Made by a program: the position numbers and the translations under genes. A stretch of 64,000 nt of DNA, taken from Manihot esculenta (lineage: Eukaryota > Streptophyta > Magnoliopsida > Malpighiales > Euphorbiaceae). The notes beneath the pieces were generated by a model, which had not been told where the DNA came from, ran no database searches, and saw nothing but the letters and a program-made list of their open reading frames with translations. The stretch covers positions 33,258,191 to 33,322,190 of the forward strand of contig NC_035161.2 in the NCBI RefSeq assembly GCF_001659605.2, in the 5' to 3' direction. Positions 26,401 through 37,367 of the stretch are shown one piece after another. Each line of letters begins with the position of its first letter. Position 1 is the first letter of the stretch.

Positions 26401-29400
26401 GGAGGTCAAAATAAATTCCTAGGCCTTCTTGCGCTTTTCTCCAAATCCAAATCTATTACTTTTGAGCAGCTTAATAAGGTAAAAATTTCTAATAAAGTGG
26501 CGGGTGCAAAGAAAAACTCCTCTCATAAGGTGGAAAAGAAGTGATGATCAAAGTGGTAGCCACTGTTCTTTCGATATATGCTATGTCTAAGCGTAGAATT
26601 TTACAAATCCATTAATAAGATATTTTCTAATTTATGGTGGGTCAAAAGCAAAAAGAAAGGAAAATATATTGGATCTCCTAGAGGAATATGTGTTATCCAA
26701 AAGCACAGCTTGACTTTAGAGATATGGAGATATTTAATATGGTATTGCTTGCCAAACAAGGATGGAGAATTCTCTCTCAGCCTCATTTCTTGGTGGCTAA
26801 AATCCTTAAAGGGAGATATTTCCATTCCACCTTTTTTTTATGAGCAAAGTAGGGTTCTCGTCCTTCTTAGGTATGGCAGAGCATTTTGTGGGGAAGAAGA
26901 ATTTTGGAAGAATATGTTCCATGGAATCTCAATAATGGTAACTCAATTCTTTGCAAATATATCGTATGGATCCCTAATTCCTTTCTAGGACACCCCACAT
27001 AAGATCAGATGCAGACCCAAATATCAATCCAATTTCTCAACTTATGAATTCAAATTCTCACTCTTGGAATATCAACAAGCTTAAATATATTTTTGAAGAT
27101 GAAGAAATTTAGAATATATTAGTCATCCCACTCAATTTGTTGAATCGTGAGAATTCCTTAGCATGACACTTTACTACTTATGGAGAATACACAGTTAAAT
27201 CAAGTGATTGGATTGCTTGTAAGCTTAAAGCAGATAATGGAAGCTCCTCAGCAACAGGTCCAATTTCAAATGCTTTAGCTTTTAATAACAAGCTCTATAA
27301 AGAATTGTGGAGCCTTAAACTGCCACCTAAAATTTATACTATATGTAAAAATTTCTAAAGAACACGTTACCAACAAATGAAACTCTTCACAATATTGTTC
27401 CAACAGCTTCAAATACTTGCAAATTTTGTAGTATGATTGAATCAACTAATACTTTATTTTTTAACTGTTTGAAAGCCTCTCAAGTGTGGCTAACTTTCCC
27501 TCTTATGTTATGCTCAATTTGATGAATTGTTGGTATGAAATCTTAAAATTCATATGAATCGTCAATAGATTTTAATAAGTTTGTAATTGTGATGGTCCTC
27601 CTTTTATGGTTTGTATAGAAAACTAGGAATGAACTGCAATTTTACAATCAGACATGGGACCATAACTATATTATTTTAGTAGTCTTAAGTTTCTCTCAAG
27701 AATTAAGTGAGACAGAACTATAATAAAATCCACCTCAAATGGACAATTATCACTTTTGGTCTCCTTAATCTTGCCGTTTCCATGAATTGTTAAAATAAAT
27801 TTCGATAGAGTTATGGACAATAGACATAAAATATAATTCTATTGTATTCTAGTTAAAAATAAGACAAAACATATTATTAGTTGGAATTGCAAGTGAATTT
27901 CGAATATCATATATTATGTCTGTTAGAGAGGTTACACAACTAGTTTATCCATATGCTCTTACTTTTAAATTAAAAGCTTATGAATATCAATACATCATAA
28001 AAATCCTCAAATATTTTTTTAACTAGTGGAAATTTGTTTTCAACAACTTTTCACATGGAAAATGTGGCAGCACACTCACTAACCAAAAAGTGTTTCCACG
28101 ATTATTCCTTTGTTATTAATTATTTAATGCAACTTAACTATGTACTTTTTTATGAATTCGAACTAGGAAATTTAATGAAATCTTGGCATAAGAAAAAAAA
28201 AATCTTATGATTTGATATATTAAAAAGGAATAATTATTTTCTAATAATAAGAGTAATAAAGATGAAATGAGAATTGAAAACGTAGCAGTGAAATCTTGGG
28301 AAAAGGGAAGAAAAGAAGGGTCCTGTTAATGAAAAGGCCTAACAGAGAGGACGGCGTGATCGGTAACTGTATTTATGGTTGATCATGCTTTCAACTGTTT
28401 ATGATAAGGGAATCTCTAAACCACATTCTTTCAAATTACTAATTTCTCCTCCTCTCTCCCTTCTTGACTCTCACCTCATTTTTATTTATTTATAAAAAAA
28501 ATTTATTACTAATTTAATTACAAATCTTTACTATTGCACATCATATTATGAAAAGAAATCGACTTCAAATCAAAATAAATTTAATAGTTCATAAATTAAA
28601 TATTTATATTTAAAGTCACATGTTTATCATATAATTTGATTAATTTTATATAAATTTTAATACAAATATTCAATTATTTTTCTAAAAAATAAGTTTATTA
28701 TCATTTATAATAATAGCTAATATATTAAGTAGTCCAAATCATTTAAAAACATTAATTATCTAGTCCCTACATATATATTTTTAAATCTGTCAACTATTTG
28801 GCTTGTATTTAGTTCATACAGTTCTAAAATAACAATCATTAGCTTATGCAATTCTCAGAAAGAACTACACATATTAATTATAATGTATTTTTTAAAATAA
28901 TGAGATTATTTAATTACTAATTTTTTATAAATTACAAACACTAAGTAGTAACTTTTGTAATAAAAATACGAAGAGGGAGGCGCTATGTCCCAGCAAGGCT
29001 CAAGGCCATAAGATAATTATTAATTTTATATATTTAAAAATGATAAAATACGCCTCTTTTTCACTGCCCATTGCCAAAATCTATCGGCCTTCATAATGAT
29101 AAAATGCTATACATTCAAGATTTTAGCATGGGATAAGTTTGCATGGCTAAGATAATTACAAAACTGGCCCTAAAGGCAGCCACATGGGGATCAGTCAATG
29201 GATGAGGGCAATGCTTTACAGCTAAACCTGCAAGTAATAAGCGTAGAAAACAGAATTTAATTATACACCTTCAAAATAATTATTCGGCTCTTTTTTTTTT
29301 ATTTGTGTTAAAAAAAAGAGCGCATGAAAAATAATAATTGAATAAGGAAGGAAGGAATGGAGTAAAAAATGAAAGTAAGCGGGTTTTCCGGTGAAAAGGG

Positions 29401-29470
29401 CAAAAGCTTGAATCAGCCACGTGTAATGACAAAGGACCGTCAGATAAGCATGAGATAGATCGTTCTCATT
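20430..29470. other. AT-rich gene desert between RTH and the SHI/STY gene
   Basis: Apart from the LINE remnant at 25.99-28.19 kb I find no gene. The sequence is dominated by A/T runs, with islands of more ordinary composition at about 20,720-20,870, 21,650-22,100, 22,900-23,100, 23,400-23,740 and 23,960-24,560. The last island has a CT-rich stretch followed by a TAAATACC box and purine-rich sequence, and could be a transcribed non-coding unit. I cannot name one, and I compared it by eye with common plant microRNAs without a match. Confidence 0.5.
25990..28190 (+). mobile_element. Second degenerate LINE remnant
   Basis: Translation in shifting frames shows the order of a plant LINE ORF2. A reverse transcriptase segment (REFRHSDPLWLYLYLFCAEGF, in place of the usual RG-RQGDPLSPYLF core) lies at about 26080-26150. 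A position matching the catalytic FADD box reads INNS (about 26235). Then come SGQQINLKKFS, the LLAKQGWRI-type segment with GRYFH (about 26740-26830), the zf-RVT-like region (27300-27520) and an RNase H-like end with AAHSLTKK (about 28065-28090). An A-rich tail follows near 28190. Many stops and frameshifts show that it is old. It is not close in sequence to the LINE in the thioredoxin intron. Confidence 0.75.
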
Positions 29471-29473
29471 GCA

Positions 29474-29476
29474 AGA

Positions 29477-29512
<36 letters not shown>
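29474..29512. repeat. (GA)n microsatellite upstream of the SHI/STY gene
   Basis: A nearly pure GA tract of about 38 bases lies about 760 bases before the start codon, with further GA-rich stretches to 29730. GA repeats of this kind are bound by BASIC PENTACYSTEINE (GAGA-binding) proteins in plants. A role here is inference. Confidence 0.9.
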
Positions 29513-29515
<3 letters not shown>

Positions 29516-29733
29516 GATGGCGACCATAACCAATGAGGACAGAAGGACGCAGTTTTGGGGGAAGGAGAAGAGAGAGAGAAGGAAGTTCTGTTATAGAGAC
29601 ACGAGGCATTGCTCAGAGAACCTAAAAGCTCAGCACTGCAAAAAAATCAGAGAGAGAGAGAGAGCGAGAAAGAAAAAAGGAGATGGGTTGTGAAGGAATT
29701 AAATTTGGGTAGCAGAAGAGAGAGATGGACTAT

Positions 29734-29739
29734 GGCGGC
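29734..29739 (+). promoter_or_regulatory. GCC-box-like element upstream of the SHI/STY gene
   Basis: The sequence TGGCGGCG holds GCCGCC on the minus strand, about 535 bases before the ATG. A GCC-box-like element is known to be required for SHI/STY family expression in Arabidopsis aerial organs. Its presence here, in an otherwise purine-rich leader or promoter, fits that, but six bases could occur by chance. Confidence 0.4.
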
Positions 29740-30273
29740 GTTGCAGAGAGAAGAGCAGCACAAGCAGCTGTAATTCTGTGGTTTGGAATTAAATGAGTCT
29801 TCTCAATTCCAACACTGTCAACTAAAAAAAGCAACCGCACCAAAGGATACCAAGGTGGAGAGGACGGAATTGACGCTGGTTCTGAGCTCCTCTATCCTCC
29901 AAAAGTTGCCGAATTACTATTGCCTGCCTCTGGTTGGCACAGTTACCCACCACCACCACCACCACAACCACCGCCATCAAGAACAAGAACAACAAGCATA
30001 ACTAATCTGTAACTATGCGGTTATTTAGAGACCAGATAGAGTGAGGAGAGAGAGGGAATCACAGACAATACACGTATACCACATACACACAATACGAAGA
30101 AGTCAATCCTAAGGACAATTCTCTTTCCCACTGAAAACCCAAAATTCAAGAATTTCTGAAGAGTACCCATTTCATTTCTGGGTTCTATTCACGAGTAAAA
30201 AACCCAGATAGCTACCATCTGATATGGATTTTCTCTCACAAGTGACGATTGGGTCAGGTTTAGAGGAGGAGCA

Positions 30274-30976
30274 ATGGCTGGGTTATTCTCATTAGGAGGT
30301 GGTGGTGGTGGTGGAGGAGGAGGTAGAGGAAGTAACCAAGAGGACCAACATAACAACCCTCCAACTGAAATCCCACAAGAAAGCTGGTTCTGGTACAAAA
30401 ACGAAGACATTCCTTATAAGGGTTTTGAGCTATGGCAACAGCAGGAATCTCTCAGGCAACGCCACCAAAATACTCAGCAAGATCTTTACTCTTCTGCTGC
30501 TGGATTAGGGGTAGGCCCCAGCAGGAGCTCAATCAACGTCTCTGACGAGTCTTCGTCGAGATCAGCCTTTATGATGATGAGGTCCAGCAGTGGAGGAGGA
30601 AACATCAGCTGCCAGGATTGTGGCAACCAAGCAAAGAAAGATTGTGTACACATGCGGTGCAGGACATGTTGCAAGAGCCGAGGATTCGACTGCCAAACCC
30701 ATGTCAAAAGCACATGGGTTCCTGCTTCTAAACGCCGAGAGAGGCAACAACAGTTTGCTGCCTTGCAGCAGCAACAACAACAACAGCAACTTCAACGCTG
30801 CGGAGAGAATCCCAAAAGACTTAGAGAGAATCCCTCTTCCTCTCTTGCGTGCACTCGCTTACCCACCAACGCCTCAGGTACAGTTGCTTCATATATTTAT
30901 TTTCTTTCCTTTCTCCAACAACTCACAGTTCCAGTGATTGACTCTTCAGAAAAATAAACAGTTTATCTACAAAGAA

Positions 30977-31024
<48 letters not shown>

Positions 31025-31737
31025 ATATCTATTGCGTGTAATGAAATCGATTTCCATGGTAAACAATCAGTTCTTTTTCTTCCCTTTTCATTTTTCTTTT
31101 CCTAATACTGTTTTCTAGTATTTCTGACGAGTGGATTGACATGGAAGAAACTGTTTCCTCCTCTTTGCGTACGAGTGTGTGTAATTTTCTGGATATCTGT
31201 GTGTATGCTTTTGTGTGCCATTTCACATTACATAAAATAATTTAATAAAAATTCCATTTCTTGTCTCTTTATATATGCTTGTTTAATCCTGAGCTGATCA
31301 TTCTTTTAACTGTTTTAGGGTTAGAAGTGGGAAATTTCCCTGCAGAAGTTAGCTCTCCCGCTGTTTTTCGCTGCGTAAGAGTGAGTGCCATTGACGAAAA
31401 TGACGATCAATGCGCTTATCAAACGGCTGTCAACATTGGAGGCCATTTGTTCAAGGGTATTCTCTATGATCATGGCCCTGAAAGCACCTATATGCCAGCT
31501 ACTGAAACCTCCTCCGGTGGAGCTAGTGGTGAAGTTCAACCGCTTAACTTAATTAGAGCTGGTAGTACCACCGCATCTACTGCAATCTCGCCCACCGGTG
31601 CCGGTGGAGGCGTAATGTCTGCTTCAACAAGTGCAGCAGCAGCAGCAGCAGCATTTATGGATCCATCCTCTCTCTACCCAATTCCGCTCAATAGTTTCAT
31701 TGCTGGTACGCCATTCTTCCAAAACCCAAGATCATGA
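30274..31737 (+). CDS. STY1: SHI/STY (SRS) zinc-finger transcription factor, STY1-like
   Basis: SHI/STY proteins are nuclear activators of auxin biosynthesis genes, acting in gynoecium, leaf and root development. Two exons, 30274-30877 and 31319-31737, join in phase 1 to give 340 residues. The N-terminus is MAGLFSLGG followed by a long glycine run. The RING-like finger has Cys113, 116, 124, 129, 132, 133 and 140 and His143, followed by [16 protein letters not shown] glutamine run sits near residues 165-173. Exon 2 opens with the SHI-specific region [23 protein letters not shown] and contains the IGGH motif (241-244). The C-terminus, FFQNPRS, is typical of the SHI/STY1 group rather than LRP1. 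An alanine run near the C-terminus and a glycine run near the start are encoded by microsatellite-like DNA. The exact paralogue (STY1, STY2 or SHI) rests partly on gene order. Confidence 0.93.
30980..31023. repeat. (GA)n microsatellite in the SHI/STY intron
   Basis: A pure GA tract of about 43 bases begins about 100 bases into the single intron. It is the second long GA tract of this gene, after the one upstream. Confidence 0.9.
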
Positions 31738-34700
31738 AACGAAAAGCGCTAAATTTCATTGTCTTTCTGTCTCTTCCATATTTCCGCCATTGTCACTGTC
31801 TTTTGTCGAGCATTTGATATTTGATGTTGATAAATGCGGCAGTGGAGAAGTACATTTGACACATCTATTTGTTCAATCACCTAAACCCAAGAGAAAAGAA
31901 AAAGCAGAGAGAAAAAAGGATCAAACTGAGAGGAAACACATGCCTTCTATTCTTCTTGTGCAAATTTCAATGCTTCAGTTTATTATTCTTCTCTTTCATT
32001 CTTTCTCTCCAGAATTATTTTTCTTTCTTCTCCCCGTGAAATAATATAAAATTCCGTTGGCCCAAGATGGGCAGCAGCAGCAGCATGTAGCGTATAGTGT
32101 AGTGTAGTAACTTGGCTGTTTGTTGTTCTTGTTTACCATATTATTTATGTCTTCTGGGCTTGAATTTGCATTGCACTAGTGACTAGTAGTAGCCTGTTGG
32201 ATCTGGGAAGCTGCTTTTTACCCGGTTTACAAGTGAGTTTGCCGGTTTGAAATGGTTTTTTCTATAGCTGGACAACCTGCAAAGACAAAATCATTTACTT
32301 TGCTAGGTATGGCCAGTGTCCAGCTGTGCATGAGAACATTCAAGTTCAGAAGGTGAAGGGGGAACTTATGTGTGTGTATATATTCAGAAGACTTTCTCAA
32401 TAAGTGGGAACTGGGATCAAGCGAAAGAAACTGAAAGATCGAAAAGCTTTCCTGAATCTACAAACCATCTAACTCAAATCATGTCCTTTTTATTTACTAC
32501 CCATATAATAGTCCATCTGAACCTAAAGATCTATCTCTTCCCAATAAGAAAAGAAAAACGTCTTTGTCTCTTGGAAAATGGTTTCCTGTTTACTACTGTT
32601 TCAACAATGGCCACACCTAAATAGACTAGGTATGCCCATTCTGTATTTTTGCTCGTCAATAAGATCTTCACATATTCTTAAGGCAAGGGTTGTGATTTTA
32701 AACGTTGATTAAATGTATAGAGCAAGTATATAAGTCATTATGAAAAATATACCTCGAAATAAAAATCATCATGTGGCTTGTATTGGTTCATTGCTATCTC
32801 GTAGATATAAGACTAATAAAGAGTTAACTGGGGAAAGAACGAGAGAAATGGTCCTGGGAACTATGGAAGACAGTTCTAATACCAAATCAGTGAAGTGAAT
32901 TTTTATACTTTTAGATACTAGCTGTTGATTATGAATTTTCTGCTAATAAGATGCCTTTTCTCCTCTTTAAGATGCCTTACAAGTTATTTGGCTAGATGTT
33001 GCAATCGGAAAAAATATTTCAACCTTAAGTATTCTAAGCTTGAATTTCACCGGCGCATGCTTTCTGTGAAATCTACTGGAAGCAACTGCTTATTATCTTA
33101 AACGTTCATTCCGTATAAGATATTTAAACTATAATTATGCACATTAATTTTCTTTTGTCTTAACTTGCACAGTACGTCGATTATTTAGTATTTCTGTTAA
33201 TCTACTTAGGCTGGCAGCCTTCACGTAAGAAGATGGCAATTTCAATGTTACACAATTAATTTTGAGAAAAATGTACGGACAGTTAATGGTAAATGTTTGT
33301 CAATTATTATTATTATTATTTTATTTTAAGAAATAACAATTCCACATGATATTTTTTATCTGTTAAACCACAGACAATAGGCCTGACTCTTTGAGAAAGA
33401 CAGTTTTCATTTTTGGGTAAATTATTGGGAAGTTAGAATTTTACATAAAACTGGAATAAATAGATGTGTTGTGAAGCTTGTTTATTTTTTATGAGTTATT
33501 TCAGTTCTATGGGAATAAATTATACTATTGGTCTGCCATCTGATACATAATTAAGAAGGAAACAGGATTGGAAAGAAAAGAAATAACAAAAGCATGTCTA
33601 ATGTGATACAGGACAAACAATTTAATATATATTGTGAATACTTGCAGAATTCATGCATGGGACATAAATAAACCTATTTGAACAATCATTTTCCTAATTT
33701 TGAAGTTTGTTTTTAGAGCATGACAATTAAGGAAACTAATTTGATGCAATTTGCTATTGAATATCTCTATCTATATGCATTATCAATTTTTAGCATGTAT
33801 TCAACAAAAAATGATGCACTAGCACAATAACAACGTGTTATTAATCCTTTATTTGTTTCCCCTTCCATTTCTAATTGTTTTTCTTTTTCTTGGATAAAAT
33901 TCTCAGTTTGATGGTTTCAATATGCAGAATTGCCATGTATTTGTTCCTAGTATATGTTTTTCACTTTGAAGCTTTAGCATACGTAATTTCAGCGCCTCAA
34001 ATAGATGCTTTCTTCTTTCTTTCTTTATTTATTTATTATGGCAATGATAGACATAAAGCCTGACATTCATGAAAGTAAGCAGAATGGTATTTAAATCTCT
34101 TTGTTTCAAGTTGAAGTTGTTTGATTCCACTTCTTCAGGTTAATTATCATTTCATATATGGCTTTCATTTTCAACTGCATACAAGAATCATAAAAGTTTG
34201 AGATCTGAGTTTCGAAATAAAGGTCCGAGGCTAAATTTCTTGGGGTTCTGATATAGTTTGCGAGTGATTGTGAGAATAGTTCTGACAATTCCAAAAGTTA
34301 ATAAAATTTTGCATATTTGAAGTGGTTTTTCCACAAGTACTGAGGAAAATTCACACTGCAAAAGATTGCTATATAGAGATGATAACTTGTGTAATACTGG
34401 AACTTGGGGTTATTTGACAGGTAGTTCTCTTTCCAACTTGGGTTTTGGTTGAAGATGAGTGTGTATTTTGTAGTGGATCCCCATTAGGACGATTTGCCAG
34501 AATTGAAATCCAATATAGTAAAGCGAACCAATCAAACACTAGATTTTGGGCATCATATCCCTTTCCCAATGTCAAAAGTATTCGAAACAACTTTCACAGA
34601 GATGTTGATTATGAGAATGACCTCATATGAATATGTCCTTGTTCATGAGCTTTCCTTTTTCTCGGATTCTCATGTTTCCTTGAGCAACACAAAAGGAAGG

Positions 34701-37367
34701 AAACACCATCCCTTTTATGTATTATATTACCTAACAAATTCAAAGCAGAAATCTAAACCTAGCCTGCCTATACAAAACCTCTTGAAGGTATATAATTCAA
34801 ATTCATGGAAGTAAACACATTTCACCGAACGTGTCTTAGAATGAAGCCCAAGTCTTAAGAGGATAGGGAGGGGAGGACCCTGCTTGCAAGAAAGGCTCTG
34901 CTCTGACATTTTTGAAGCGCAAAAAATTGCAGAAGCTTCGTCAGCGGAGCTCTGCCATTACTGTTTATGACCTCAGCTCACATGAGCAAAAATAGAAGCA
35001 AAGAACAGTAACTGGGTTATTGTTATATACATATAGCTCTTGTGTGTTTCTTATTGGGAAGTATCTAAACTAAAGAAAGGGACTACATACACAGAATCAG
35101 AGACAGTGGTGGGAGAAGGATAGAGAGAGAGAGGGAGAGGGAAGCAACATAGCACAAAAGCAATGATTAAGCATCTTAAAAAAAATAATTTTCTGTGCGC
35201 AAACCAAGGCAGTAGAAAGCTAGGGTTTTGGTTTAGGCAAAATTTTAAGTAGGTAGAGTGAGGGCAGAATTATAGGAATCTAGAATACTATAATGCATTG
35301 GATATTGGTGTGGTCCCAAACGGCATTAGTGATTGATTTGCTTTGCTCAAACTTTACTTTACCGTTTAGAGCACCCTATTTTGCTGGTGATGGGCCTAGG
35401 AATCATTGACCTTGACTAAATAACAACCATTATATTCAAAACATGCATTCTGGAGTTTTTTTCTTAATTTTTTAATTAAATTCTATTGAATCAAATCGTT
35501 TGATTCTCTAAGAGATAAAATAATTTCAGTGAATATTTATTTCATTCATAAAAATTAAATTATTAACCTCACTTAAAAAGAGGTCTCTTTCTATTGTTTT
35601 GGATCTGTAACTGCATAATAAATAGTAATAGTGCATGGTGTGTTTTAAGATTTTTTCATAAAAAAAGGCAAATTATTAATGAACTCCATGGGTGAGTAGC
35701 TCACCAACTGTCTCATCACCCGTTAACATAATCTTTTGCTTGCCTTGATGTATCACAACCCAATTAGTGGAATTTTTTAGGTGAATTTTAACTAGTTTCT
35801 TACGGCTTCTTTCTTATTTTTAATTTCTTTTATGACCAAATATTAATAGAGTTAGCACGAAATGCAAAATAGGTAAAAATTTTACATTTTATTATGAAAG
35901 AAGCAAGTAAATTTCAAAACTGAAAATTAAAAAGTTTTTGAAAAAGATTTACAAAGGGTTTAAACTGCTAATTGATTAAATTAATTGCATAGAGAGAAGC
36001 AAATACCGTAAAATGTCCAAAACAGTGTCAATGTGATCATGCACCCTGGAATTCTGGGCAGCATATTATATTATTAATTCGTTATTTATTATATATAATG
36101 TACAAATTATTGATTTAAGACTCTTGATGGATCTCTTCCTTCCATAGTCTAGGAGAGACAGTTGGAAATGCAACAGTCTGAACAACTAAAAACATAACAT
36201 TTGTAATCGTAAGCCTGAGTCTGACATCTGAAACCCAAAAATGGAGGCATAGCATAGTGGCCTACACAAAAGCACAAGGACAAAGGGGTCCATGCATCAT
36301 TCACCAAATTGATCTTTGGTTTGATTATTGTGCGTCAAATTCTGGGCTTTTGGTTTTGGGTCATCTGTGCAAAAGAAATGACAGATTGTCCTACTAAACC
36401 ATTTGCCCTAGCTCACATTATGTAGGAAATGGCAGTGGAGCTGTTTTTAATTATTTGAAGAAGAAAATTTGCTTGAATTTTTAATTGACAAGCATTTCCT
36501 CTTTCCCCTCTTCGTGGCAAAGACGTGTTCTTTTGGGAAGGGCAATTAAAGAATTGTAAATTTACAGTTAAAAGTGCTTATGGTTAACATCTTCTAGTAT
36601 AAAAGCTGATCACGTACTAAATAAGGACCACAATTTTTTCCTTTTTTTTTTCAACTGTGACCAGAGTTAGCCCACCAAGAGTGTTGATTTTTTCAATTCA
36701 ACATGTTTTTGATAAATAGCTCTTTTCATGCTTTTATAATTAATCATTAGAACAATTATTAATTATAAAATTAATAGGTATTTAAACAACTAAACATATT
36801 GAAGAATAAGGTCTATATTATAAACAACCTGAACATTTCCAGTGAGAACATCCCTGACTTAACTGTAAGCTTGTATGAGTATTAGATATGAATCATGCAT
36901 AGTAAGTTTAAGTTAATTTAATAAATATTCAACATTCTTCGTAATCGGGATTTTTTTTTTTTTTGTATTAAATTAGTCATTATATCTTGTTTTTTTTTTT
37001 TGGCTGGCAAATTTTTTTTTTTCTGAAGATTATGTTTATGTAGAAAAAAGTGATTAGGACAACACGTAGATAGCAATATTTAATTATGTTAATGTAGAAA
37101 ATTGTGATTAGGACAACACCTAAATAGCAATATTTAAGACTTGAGTTTTCCCAACGAATTTCCTACTCCGACTATTGAGGATCTTTGAGAAATTCTATAT
37201 TGGAAAGTTTCTTTGGTTGTCATTTGCCCTATTTGATCATCTTTCCTCCACAACCGCAGCTGAAACCTCTCCCTTGCTTTTGTATTCTAAGCAACTAATC
37301 TCTCTCTCTTGAACAAACATCTTATCTATATCCTTCAACCCAAAAATCAATAAAAATTAAAAATAAA
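31738..37367. other. Intergenic region between STY1 and PMT27
   Basis: The first few hundred bases are the CT-rich 3' UTR of the SHI/STY gene. The rest is AT-rich with no convincing coding frame. A block at 34,850-35,300 is richer in G and C and ends in purine-rich sequence; it includes an imperfect hairpin (about 34889-34960). A 54-bp tandem duplication lies just before the PMT27 gene and is listed separately. Confidence 0.55.
37030..37137. repeat. 54-bp tandem duplication upstream of the PMT27-like gene
   Basis: Units 37030-37083 and 37084-37137 match at about 49 of 54 positions. Both contain GTGATTAGGACAACAC and end in TAGCAATATTTAA. The duplication ends 230 bases before the ATG, so it lies in the promoter or 5' leader. 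Confidence 0.9.

Noticed and set aside
26578..26988. 136-codon frame in the desert taken as a gene
   Set aside because: It is one frame of the decayed LINE reverse transcriptase region.
29469..29693. Open frame of repeated Arg-Glu on the plus strand
   Set aside because: It is the translation of the GA microsatellite and has no conserved part.
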